A stretch of DNA of 64,000 bases from the NCBI GenBank assembly GCA_030568195.1, contig JAJLTO010000001.1:1240001-1304000 (forward strand). The letters are read 5' to 3'. The position numbers were made by a program, and so were the translations under genes. A model generated the notes under the pieces. It had not been told where the DNA came from, searched no databases, and saw only the letters and a list, made by a program, of their open reading frames with translations. This document shows, in pieces, positions 40,803 through 51,106 of this stretch. The DNA comes from Dipodascopsis uninucleata var. uninucleata (Eukaryota; Ascomycota; Lipomycetes; Lipomycetales; Lipomycetaceae). Numbering within the stretch: position 1 is the stretch's first letter; each line of letters starts with the position of its first letter.

Positions 40803-42455
40803 ATGTCTCGACAATTTTCTTTCTCTCCGCACCGAACTGCGGATGCAAACTATGATATGTTCATGTTGTCCTCTTCAGCGCCGGAAGGAATCGCGACGTC
40901 CCACGATTTATTTGATTTCGATCTTCCGTTGATGCCAGAGTCATTCAGTAATGAACGAAACTCATTGGATTCAAGTTTTAGTGATATGTCGAATTGTGGA
41001 CCGTTCTTCTCTCGCTCCTTTTCTACCGATCCTTCTATCAACTCTGAAGCTTTAGTGTTTGAGCAACAAGTAGGTGGCCGGGCTTCTCCGTCCTCATCTT
41101 CATCTTCTCCTAGCTCATCATCACCGGCCTCTCCAAAATCTGAGATATCACAGTCTGCAATTTCAATGTCTACTTCTGCTCCTGCTCCTTTGAGTGTTGT
41201 TCCACCTCGGAAGGGCTCTCTTATTACAGCAGCTACTTCTAATGCTACTAATTCTACTGCACCAGTTACTAGCGGCAGTTTCAACACTCTGTCCAGAAAT
41301 AACACGAATAGTTCTAACAGCAATGCAGCTAACAAGGCTGCGAACAGTTCTCAGAGTACTTCGGGAAATGCTAGCCAGACTGGTCCAAGGTCTCGGCGGC
41401 CAACATTAGCATCATCAAGGTCAGCTCCTGTTGTATCTCAGGCTGCACCTCAAAAGAATGCTGCTGGAAAATATCCATGCAAAGAATGTCCTCGTGCATA
41501 TTTACATGCCAAGCATTTGAAACGACATATGCTCAGACGTAAGTTGTCTATTAGTTTCAAATGACGTATAATTATATCTAATTCATTCTTCTATTAGATA
41601 CTGGTGATCGACCTTATAAATGTTCACTTTGTTCAGACTCGTTTTGCCGAAGGTATTTTTAAATGATATTACATTCTAATTTTCTGATTATATGCTAATT
41701 AATTGAAGTGATATTCTCAAACGACATTACGAAAAATGTCAGAATAGAAGAGCTGCTGCTCTGGCTGCGTCCAATGCCAATGCTAATAATGCCAACGCTG
41801 GATCGACAACAGTAGTTAAGGTGGATGGCCGGCAACAATCAACAACTCCTAAACCTTCACCTTTGGTGTCGAAAGAAAATTCAGTGTCGCCTACGTTAAT
41901 AACGCCATCAAGTGGATTACAGCAGGTTGACGAGGTTTCTACGTCTCCACCACCTCAATTAATTCATAATGGTAGTATTGGGTCGACTCCATCCGATTTC
42001 ATGTCGCCTGCCTCTGTTGGATCAGCAGGTGGCTATTTTGGAGGAGTTAATGCTAATGTTATATCTATGAATGGCGGTAACTATTCGTTAAAGGATATCC
42101 CTCGGTCATCAGATGATGACGATTTTACCGAGTTCGAAAGCCAAATGGTCATGCCAAACGTTGGTGCTAGTGAAAGCGTAGCGACACTTGGAACTTGCGG
42201 AAATAGCTCGTTCGACATGCAGTTTTTGTCTTATTATTCAGAAATGATGGGTGAAGGTCACGCATATAGTAATGATAAGACGCGTAACAATGTCGACTTT
42301 GGTGGCCAGCATAATCAGCATGTTCAAGTTTATGGCGACAGTAACAATGTAAATAATGGTATCACTCTTGGTAGTTCGGTATTTTCGGGCACCCAATCAC
42401 AGGTGAACAGCAATATGAACCAAATCCAGCAACAGCAACGGCAATATCAAGAGCA

Positions 42456-42487
<32 letters not shown>

Positions 42488-42735
42488 AGCAGCAGCAGCA
42501 GCAGCAATCGCCTGCGAGACAACAGCATCAATACCTGTCACCGCAACAGTTCAACGGCGCCTTAACTCCAGATTTTCCAGATCTGATATCTCGAATGCAA
42601 TCTCATTATCCTAATGACTTCTCACAATTTCAAGCGGATGCGACTCTTTTCGGTTCGACTCCCTGTTACAACAATCAGATGGTTGAGTCGCTTTCACCAA
42701 TTTCTTTTGTTGTAGGTGATATTACACTGCAATGA
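40803..42735 (+). CDS. C2H2 zinc-finger transcription factor with polyglutamine tract
   Basis: Nuclear regulator of 605 residues from exons 40803-41538, 41598-41652 and 41709-42735. The DNA-binding unit is spread over all three exons: YPCKECPRAYLHAKHLKRHM in exon 1, HTGDRPYKCSLCSDSFCR spanning exons 1-2, and SDILKRHYEKC in exon 3. The DILKRH-x-KC ending in place of a second HxxxH is a mark of a fungal C2H2 subfamily. The N-terminal half is Ser-rich with candidate phosphorylation sites (SFSPHRTAD, RSFSTDPS). A run of 18 glutamines (mixed CAG/CAA) lies at about 42453-42507. The two introns of 59 and 56 bp use GTAAGT and GTATTT donors. Targets cannot be inferred. Confidence 0.85.
42453..42507 (+). 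repeat. CAG/CAA polyglutamine microsatellite
   Basis: An uninterrupted run of glutamine codons inside the zinc-finger gene, with CAA interruptions within CAG repeats. Length variation between strains is likely at such a tract. Confidence 0.8.
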
Positions 42736-44663
42736 AGGAAATTTTTCAATATCTGTATTTGCGTTATTGTAACTATTAATTTATATTGGATACTTGGATA
42801 TCGTTATTTAACTATCATGATGTATACTTGATTCTAGCACTATACTCTTTTTTGTTTGAGGAAAAAAAAGCTTTTTGATAAGGTCGTTTTTGTTACCTGG
42901 ACCCCCCTTTTTTTTCGATTTCGTTTTATTTTTATATGGATATCCGTTTTCGTTCGATTGATCGTTTCTGGCATTGTTTTCTGGTGAGCTGCTACCGCAG
43001 TTTCTTGAAGATTGTCGTAATACATACGATATTGGTTTAAAATACGTTTTGATTCTATTTTTTATTCCTTTTTCCTTTTTTTGTTTGCAAATAATAGGAT
43101 TTTCTCTTTGCTACGTGTATTTTTTTGTACGGGATATTCTTTGAGTTTACTGTTATGTCAACTAATAGCTTTGCTGTCGATTATTTTGCGCTTGATGTTT
43201 TTACTCTGTCGGTGAATTGGTATTTTATGTTCAATTATGAGTTACACTCTCTGGTATATAACAGTTTTTTTGTCATTATATTTAATAGTTGTCGATGGAG
43301 TAACCTGGTTGTACAGGTGTTATATAATATATTAATATTTCTATACGCATGTATATTTCTTAGTAGCGCACATGTAAGAACGTCTAAACTCGTACCTTGT
43401 AAGCAGGTTATGAATCTTTAAAAGGTGTTGTGAGAATAGTTTAATCAACGAGCGTTAAAGCGATTTACTGAAGGAAAGCTATGTTTAAGTTATGACAATT
43501 ATGAATATTAGTGGTGTTGCTTGTCTGATTACTATGATATTTCTCCACTTTAATGAGCTCCGACACTCGATTCTATTAGTTTTTCTAGTCTCACGGTTCT
43601 GTAAGTCCTTTGACTAAAAATCATAGCTAATCACAAATAGTTTTGCCGAGTCTTAAGTATTTAAAGTAATGGATAATTTATAATTCATTGGCACGAATAT
43701 AAGGCAACCTGATCTGTCTTTGTTATGTAGATCAGTACAAATCTCCGTCTTCAAGTCCCCTCATCTCAGCTGGTTTCTGGAAGAGGAGAAAGCACCAAGT
43801 GACTTGCTCAGCTAGAGAAATCTGTAAGCTGTTACTTTCATGTAGTGCTTATCGTTACTTTGTTGTCTAACAAAGCTGCACGGCGCTAAGATAGTGCCAG
43901 CTCCAGAGGATTTCTCTAGCGACCGTTGAAAGGATTTACATTGACTTTTGTCAACCGAGCACTGTTTTGTTGGATTCCGTCGCTAGCTCTCAGCACTGTC
44001 CACATGACAATACATGCTTAAGCGAAAGTCAACAACTATCTATAAGCTATTTGCAACATAGAATAAGGTCAGCCACACAATAGAATGCTAACTACAGTCG
44101 TGTGGATGCTCCGCATATGTGTATTAGGGTTTTAATGCGTGTCGAGCATATAGTAATATATTAGATTCTATCCCTAATGAGGAGGTGATTATACTAAAAT
44201 GCGGGGAATTCGACACTTGACAAAGGAGTAAGTGTTGGATATGAGTCAAATCGTTACAATAGTAGAGCAAAACAAAGAGAATAGGTGTAAAACGTTAGCT
44301 CGTGTATGCCATTAATGATCTTATCACTGGGAATACTGCTTGCGATATTCCCGTTTCCGCACAAGCTGGAGGAGTAACGCGCAAGGAAGGCATACGATCA
44401 GATTTATATTTATATATCTAATTAGATCGTCGGCTTCCTTTTCGTTCCTCTTCTAGACTTTATATTACTAGTATGAGCTTTTTCGCGAGTAGAGCTTAAG
44501 CTGTCAAATCAAAAAACTTCCTTTAGATATTCGCCTCTGTTGTGTCAAGTTGCCGTAAACACGCTATAGTGAGAACGATCGCCAGTGCATTTAATTCAGG
44601 TACAGAATAGCTTTGAGTAAGTAAACTACTTCTACGCTCTTAGAGCGCTTTTTTAGTCATTAC
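42736..44663. other. Intergenic, about 1.9 kb
   Basis: The first 600 bp is strikingly T-rich and probably a long 3' UTR. A 98-codon frame at 43125-43421 is rich in F, Y and L only because of this base bias. The rest is noncoding, with no RNA or repeat seen. A promoter for the next gene is expected near its right end. Confidence 0.5.
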
Positions 44664-45603
44664 ATGAGCGATTCCTTGTTCCCCGAACTTGATATAGCAT
44701 ATAGTAATGATATATGTCGTTTAGTTTCTAGTTATATTGTAGGAATCAAAAAATCTCATTTACAAGCAATGGAACCGTCAAAAAGACAAGCACATCACTC
44801 TAGATCACTCACTGATCCGAACATTTGTGATTTACCACCATTACCGCACAGGGCGTCAAATCAAACACAGCCATCATCTTCACCCTCATCTAAGCTGTCT
44901 GATATATCCTCTAGACGTTGTCTACTCCTCTCGCGGGAGTACGCCGCAGGCAAGTTATGGAAGAAGGATATTGTGAGATATATCGGTACGCGACCGTGCT
45001 AACCAAATTACAGACTCTGAAGTACAAAATGCAAGCCGGCATTTACACTTCAGCCCAAATCGAGCAGCGTGGTACGATATGTCAGCTTCTTCTCGTCAGC
45101 TAACTCTAGATTCAGATCCCGACTCTGACGTGCTAGATTCGATATTACTGCCTCCGTCGTTTGATGACGAGTACGTCGGCTATGGCGACCCACACTATAA
45201 CATTAATGATGGCCACATCATTCCTTGTACCCATCGGCGTCGTCAATCTGATTCCTACTTTACTCTATCCTCTCATAGACCTGATAAAAGTCTCAATTAC
45301 TCTTTCTCACCGTCGCCGTCAGTTTCATCAGTTTCGTCATTAGGTACATGCTCTTCCTCGTCTTCCTCTACATCATCCTGCCAAGGTAGTTATTATTCAT
45401 CGACACACCCAGCCAACAGCCCATTTCATTCTATTTTCTCTCTTCTCAGTAGGCCACAGCGAAGCGACTACTTCGATAAATCAAATCGTCTTTCAAATGA
45501 GTCTGGAGCCTCGTCAGACAAAATTCCATGCTCTCAATCAGAGCCTTTGATAGTTCGTAAGCGTCGTCGGGGACCGTCTGGGCCAGGATCTCCGTCTCTC
45601 TAG
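44664..45603 (+). CDS. Ser-rich protein of unknown function, probable GC-AG intron
   Basis: Two frames join into 291 residues if a 64-bp intron at 44950-45013 is removed. Its borders are CAG|GCAAGT and TTACAG with a GTGCTAACC branch, giving REYAAD|SEVQNASRHLHFSP. A GT-AG alternative from 44986 would be only 28 bp and keeps the same frame, adding 12 residues. The protein is Ser/Pro-rich (SSSPSSKLSD, SPSPSVSSVSSLG, CSSSSSSTSS), begins MSDSLFPELD and ends in a basic patch VRKRRRGPSG that could be a nuclear localisation signal. No domain is recognised. Confidence 0.65.
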
Positions 45604-46000
45604 ACACTCGAGTGAGCCGTCCTTCTCCCTTATATCCATTTCCATATATTATATAGTTAGAATTTAGATTTTTTATTGTCTCTTGGGATTTGTGGGTAAA
45701 TAAGCATGTTTCATTTCTTTTGTTAGGTATACACATTCAAACATATACACGCATATATATTATCAATGTCGGACAACGTTTGCGTATATAAAAATCTCGC
45801 TGGTGTCTGTACGTACAATATTTTTCCATACTAGGATCTGCGATTTATTTGGGTAGATATCTCGTCAACTTTGCTGTGGTCATTCAAACTAAGTGTATTT
45901 CGCTAGCTATACTCATAAAACAACAACAATAATTTCAAGAGGATCAAGTAGGCTAATGTAAATCCTGACCAGCATCAATGACATTCACGAACTTAAAATT
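45604..46000. other. Convergent 3' flanks
   Basis: About 400 bp of T/A-rich DNA between the Ser-rich gene and ACB1. A minus-strand frame here is only an antisense shadow of the preceding gene. Nothing else is seen. Confidence 0.55.
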
Positions 46001-46615
46001 TTAAGAGCTGTACTTAGCAATCAATTCCTCAGCATATTTGATATACCTAATTTCGCATTGTTAGCGCAAAAAATCATTATGACTAGCACATATCATGTGG
46101 TTCCATACTCTTGCTCTGCCTCTTCCTGAGGTTTTCCTTTCAGCTTGTCCCAAGCATTCCATTTGTATTTGCCCTTCAGATCAAATACACCTGGCTTGGG
46201 GGTGTTGTTGTCGCCGACTGTAGCTTGCTTGTACAAACCGTAAAGCTATTCAAATAATATTGTCAATTTTAACTGAAAATAAGGCCTGATGCACCAAGCG
46301 ACCTAGGACTAAAATTCGACTTACATTCAAAAGCTCGTCGTCAGTTGGCTTAGTAGTCAACTGCTGAACAGAGTCGGCCTATAATATTTGTTAGAATCAT
46401 ACAATAGTCTCTACTTAAATTACACATAAAATTGATATTCAAGTCTCTGAAATTTATGTTCATTATCTAGTGGTCATAAACTTCTAATCCTCCTTCGCTC
46501 TCCCCAAAAACCAAGAAATCGACTGAACACGGTTCCCTTGCAGGTTATCTCCAATTTTGTAACGAGTATTCAATCTATCATAACTTACAGCCTTCGTAAA
46601 TGCTTCAGAAACCAT
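46001..46615 (-). CDS. ACB1: Acyl-CoA-binding protein
   Basis: Small cytosolic carrier of medium- and long-chain acyl-CoA esters. Four exons (46615-46589, 46378-46325, 46245-46109, 46046-46001) give 87 residues, the standard length. Family signature is complete: [60 protein letters not shown], then [18 protein letters not shown]. The Tyr and Lys ligands for CoA ([16 protein letters not shown]) are kept. Introns are 210, 79 and 62 bp; the last has a weaker GTATGG donor. No long open frame exists, so the gene is easily missed. Confidence 0.93.
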
Positions 46616-47499
46616 GTTGACAGATTTGATTTGATGGGAAAGTATTAATCCTGTTGTGTAAGGTAGATGTGAATAATCAAATGTATAAATTGTTGAGCTA
46701 AATTTTAAGTAGGACAGGCTCTGAGACGCTGTAGCATTAGGTAACTGGTAAATAGAGACTCCTCACAGAATAATTCAGCGATTAGTGATATATTATATAT
46801 GGTAATAAAAGGGATTTGTACCGTAAGTCAAAGAGATGTTAGGGATATTTAGGTCGGGTCCGAAAAGCATCAATAAATGTTAGGTGTACCCAAAGAATAC
46901 TTTAGAGGGATTTCGACAACCTTTCAGTTCTAATCGAAGTTGGTGATCTACACTCGTCAAAATGACCGTGTGCTCTACGTATAGCACTATTCCTTACTAT
47001 CACACCTCGAATGTGGGACATAGAATTCCCTAGCTTAGGCTGTGTGATAGCACTGCGTATACGTTGGCAGTGACTGCGCGTCATGTCCTGTATAGATGCA
47101 TTCCGAGTGAGTCGTTTAACTGGTGTCCTAATAGTTAGTACTCTTGACACTTTCAAGGTATTGATTACATGTGCTGGTCAGAAAATAATCAAGCCGCAGA
47201 GCATGTTTACAAGCAGATTAAAATTGAGAGTTTCGAGGTTCCAAACATTTGCTATTTATGCCACAATGAGCACTAATGTATTTTAGTCCATTTATGGAGT
47301 AAAGTCGCATGAAACATGACATTCTAATCGACCAACCACAGAGCCGGTGATTTTTTATTTGCGGACATTGTAAAATGAGAAGTGGTCGTTGAAGAAATCA
47401 ATTTCTTTACTATTAACTACATTTGTCTGTTTTTACGTGTTGTTCAAGTATTAGCTATAGATAATTTCAGGTTGATAAAACGACTAATTTTGTGACACT
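46616..47499. promoter_or_regulatory. Divergent interval ACB1/NDUFA5
   Basis: About 880 bp with no supported gene. Short frames on both strands near 46900-47290 overlap each other and show no family likeness. It must contain both promoters; no clear factor site is seen. Confidence 0.45.
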
Positions 47500-48133
47500 A
47501 TGAGATTTGCGCCTATACTTCGCATGAGAGTCGCTAGTAGACTGCTGGCGGCTGAGAGCAAGTCTCGTATCAATGTTCCGTATCGTGCTCCTAAGGAAGG
47601 AAACAGTATGTGTCAAGTAATATGATCTGTCTATCATTGAAGAATTTTACTCTACAGGATTTCTTCTTGTTCTTATTTGTTTTGTTTCTATATATCCAAT
47701 TAATTGACGGCTAACACATTTGTGTGATTCTTAGATGAGACTGGTTTGACCGGAATCTATACGTACCCCGATGCTATTCCTCGTTTACGAAGATTATACT
47801 ACGAGACTCTGGAGCTTCTAAAAGACTTTCCTGAAGATAGTGTCTATAAAAAGTCCGTTGAGGGCTTAACTACATTCCGAAAGTCCATTGTTGATGAAGT
47901 AGAAGATATCCAGGAGGCTGAAAAGAAAATTGGAGGTGGATTGATTGAAGAGATTTTGATCCAAGCAGGCGAGGAATACAGATTAGCAGAGAAAATGCTT
48001 GAATGGAAACCGTAAGTTATATTTACATTATTCTCTATTGTCATAGGTGTACTAATTTACTGCCACTAATAGATGGGAACCTCTGCAAGAGCAGCCTCCT
48101 GAGGGCACCTGGGAATATTTTGAGCGTAAATAG
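47500..48133 (+). CDS. NDUFA5: Complex I accessory subunit NDUFA5 (B13/29.9 kDa type)
   Basis: Matrix-arm accessory subunit of mitochondrial NADH:ubiquinone oxidoreductase. Exons 47500-47605, 47735-48011 and 48073-48133 give 147 residues. The family core TGLTGIYTYPDAIPRLRRLY, LLKDFPEDSVYKKSVEGLT and ECEDIQEAEKKI-like residues (here DEVEDIQEAEKKIGGGLIEE) is plain, and the C-terminus WEPLQEQPPEGTWEYF is the fungal ending. The first 35 residues are Arg-rich and acid-poor (MRFAPILRMRVASRLL), as for an import signal. Its presence implies this fungus retains complex I. Confidence 0.93.
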
Positions 48134-48622
48134 ACCATGTTTTGACTGAGTACAGATATAAATATATGTTTTAATTCACGTCATTTTTTATATTCTATTA
48201 TATTAGGTTACTCTTAAATATATATTTGTATTAGAAATCGAGGTTCTATTGATAAGTTTACAGGTAGAGATAGTGTATATGGTTGTACCTTTTTTAGGAC
48301 GTACAATTCAGGTCAAAACTTTTCTTCATATTCGATTGGCCTTCAAACAGAAGAAACAATTGCTCTTAAATCTTCATCTCGTTGGAAGCTTAGGACCGTC
48401 CTTTCTGTAAGCAATCAAGTTGTCGTAATCTACGTCCGTAAGAATGAAATCAATATTCAAAGAACATGAAACATCTAAATATTTAGCAAGTAATACACAT
48501 TCATCTCTCTTAAAACTACACTACTAAATGCTTTTTATTTTAATACGCAAACAAAAATTTTATTGTTCACGGTGCCCTAAAATTCTCAATCTATATATAG
48601 TGTAATATATCCCTTTTTAGTA
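48134..48622. other. Convergent interval with an orphan minus-strand frame
   Basis: About 490 bp between NDUFA5 and PWP1. On the minus strand, 48515-48374 is open after an AG and encodes DECVLLAKYLDVSCSLNIDF, then TDVDYDNLIAYRKDGPKLP before a stop. It has no ATG and no partner exon, lying just downstream of the PWP1 stop. It might be a leftover fragment or an alternative 3' exon. Confidence 0.4.
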
Positions 48623-50294
48623 TTACTCATCTCCATCTTCCTCTTCATCCTCAAAATCATCTTCATCAGTAGACATTCTAACTGCTTCGTTGCGCTTAGT
48701 ATCCCATATTTGCACAACTCCATTACTACCACCGACAGAGAGAGTATGTGATGCTGACTTATCTGGTAGCCAAGAAGCCGCAAATACCTTTCCTACCCCG
48801 AGATCGCGGTTTAACACAAGCGAAGGTGCATTTCCATTGATGTTCCAGAGTTTGACAGTTTGATCGGTAGATCCAGTAGCAATCAAACCTTTTATGTGAG
48901 TATTCACATCGAAAGTAGTGACTTCAGAGTCATGCGCCTGTAATGTCCATAAAGGTTTTGATCCTGCATTACGCGCGTCAAAGTAGTAAACACATCCATT
49001 TTCTGCCGTTACGAAAAAGTAAGTCGGATTATGTGGATCCCATTTAACAGTTTCAACGTCACTTGTGATCGTCCATCGTCGCGTGCCCTGCTCTGCATCA
49101 AAAACACGCATGTCGCTGACAACCGCGGTACGGTCATATGCACCTGTGAGTAGAACAGGTCCTTCTTCTGGATGCCAAGACAATGTACATACCTTATCTG
49201 AGTGGAAACTGTAACTTCGAGCACATGTTTGTGTGGATAGGTCCCATAGTTTCACGGTCTTGTCCGCAGAACCTGATGCAAGTATGTTACGGTGAAGTCT
49301 ATTAGCTGAGAGTGTCAGAACTGCATCAACATGGTATTCTGTATTAGCTTTGAGCTCTCGTCCTTTATTTTTTGATATCTTCTTTTTTTTCTTGTCTTTC
49401 TTCGATTTTGATTTATCTTCTGCTGCATCAGCAACCGCTTGATTCTCAATGTGCTTGTCTCCAAGAATAGCATCAGGATACATTCCGTCAACAACATCCA
49501 AATTCCAAATCTCAATGTTAGGCTCGAAAGTACCAATCGCAGCAAAATTTCCCCGGTCATTCTCTTCTGTTCTTGTCTTTCCTACTCGGACATCAAGCCA
49601 TTCTACGCAGAGAGGAAAAGAAGGCAGTAAAATATCATGATGTACATAGAGGTTTGAGTTTGATTCCTCGTAGACGCAAACTTCCATGTGTGAGAGATTA
49701 TCTTCAGTTTTGGTAACGAGAAGAAGATTATCACTATCATATATCTGTAGCTCCTCCTTTTCTTCATCCTCTAAAGCATCTCCTTGGCCATTTTTGCTTT
49801 CTGTTAAAACAATGTACGGATCTTCGTCGTTTGATTTGTAGTATGCCAGTGATTTGATGTTAGAAAACATATGCAATGAACGCTCCTCCGTGTCAGGCTC
49901 GGCATCGTAATTGTCAAGATTATACTCTTTTATGATAGCATCGTCGTCATCTACAGCGCTCTTTATTAGGCTAAACAATAATCATGTGTCAGTTTGTATC
50001 TCCAAGCTTTCCTTATTGTTCTCTCTTCCTCTATTACAGCACTTACTTCGTTGCAGCTTCTAGAGCAATCTTAGTAGCTTCGTTTCCTTCTTCATCCACC
50101 ATGATACTTCCAGCTTCTTCAACTGCATCGTCACCTTCTATTTCATTTTCGGCATTTTCGAGATCATTTCTCGCATCGTCCAGACGCAATTGAGCAAACT
50201 TCGAAATTCTGTCTAGCTCTTGGTCATCCAGTTCATATTGGACAGGAAATTCTGCTGCATAGCCTCTGGGAACCCAGGTTGTGCAGGATATCAT
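48623..50294 (-). CDS. PWP1: PWP1, WD40 ribosome-biogenesis protein
   Basis: Periodic tryptophan protein 1, a nucleolar WD40 factor in 60S subunit assembly. Exons 50294-50047 and 49970-48623 (76-bp intron, GTAAGT donor, TTTAG acceptor) join as ALEAAT|NLIKSAVDD to 531 residues. The start MISCTTWVPRGYAAEFPVQY is the hallmark of the family. Then come an acidic linker, VEWLDVRVG, IEIWNLDVVDGMYPDAILG, a Lys-rich insert (KSKKDKKKKK), and WD repeats HVDAVLTLSANRLHRNILAS, SADKTVKLWDL, VCTLSWHPEEGPVLLTG, STDQTVKLWNI. The tail is acidic (DEDDFEDEEEDGDE). Both length and order match the family. Confidence 0.94.
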
Positions 50295-51106
50295 TCTAAT
50301 GATTGGCCGATTCTTACTATATTGAATGGTTTCCTTTAATTCTTATGAGTATTTAGACTATGCTTCCCCTGTCCACAACAGATCTTAGTATTATGATAAA
50401 AAATTTATAACAATTTTTTCTTAGTTGGGAGAAATTGTTTGTTCGTGTATTTTCAGTATAGAAGCAGGGTTCGCAGATTTGTATGAGTTTTCGCTAAATT
50501 TTTTTCTAATTTTTTTTTTTTTTTAGCCAGCGAATTTTTTTGGTAGAATCAATATTATATAGAATATGTTTAGTCGAGTCATGGTCCTTAAAGATATTTG
50601 TTAGAGATATGACTTCTCTTTCTAGTAATTAGGTATGTTTTACACGTAGTCAGCTAAGATTTTTTTTACTATGACTAGGTGGCTAAGAAGATATCTTCTA
50701 CTTACTCATTGTTGTCGTATTAATCAGTTCCTGTGTAAGCTTATTATCTATCCATGTTCATGATGAACTATACCCAAATATTTAATAGTATATAGGAAGT
50801 GCCGGGTGATGCTATTATTTTGCACTTGATCATAAACGGGTCTCTGAGAAAATGTTACAATATGTGGATTATAATGAATTATTACAAAACGGAACTGGTT
50901 TCTATTGATTTGGCTGAATATCCTCTTTTACTATAGTCTTTCTAACATTTGATTAATATAGGTTTGATTCGTATCTATTAAATATATTTAAATGCAAATA
51001 ATGAAATTATCTAAAATTGTCTAAAAAATTTCGTAAAATTTCGTAATTTCTATTCCGCTTGTTCATTCGTTAATAGAATTAAATTAAACAGCTTAACACT
51101 ACCTAT
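50295..51106. other. Intergenic, about 810 bp
   Basis: AT-rich DNA with a T17-like run near 50512-50525. It should contain the PWP1 promoter and the SNF2 3' end. No coding frame or RNA is seen. Confidence 0.55.

Noticed and set aside
42437-42520. Repeat array that might suggest a CRISPR or satellite
   Set aside because: It is an in-frame CAG/CAA polyglutamine tract in a coding exon.
43125-43421. 98-codon Phe/Tyr/Leu-rich frame
   Set aside because: Composition follows directly from the T-rich 3' flank. It does not look like a real membrane protein.
46902-47290. Overlapping frames on both strands between ACB1 and NDUFA5
   Set aside because: Mutually overlapping, without family likeness or splice sites.
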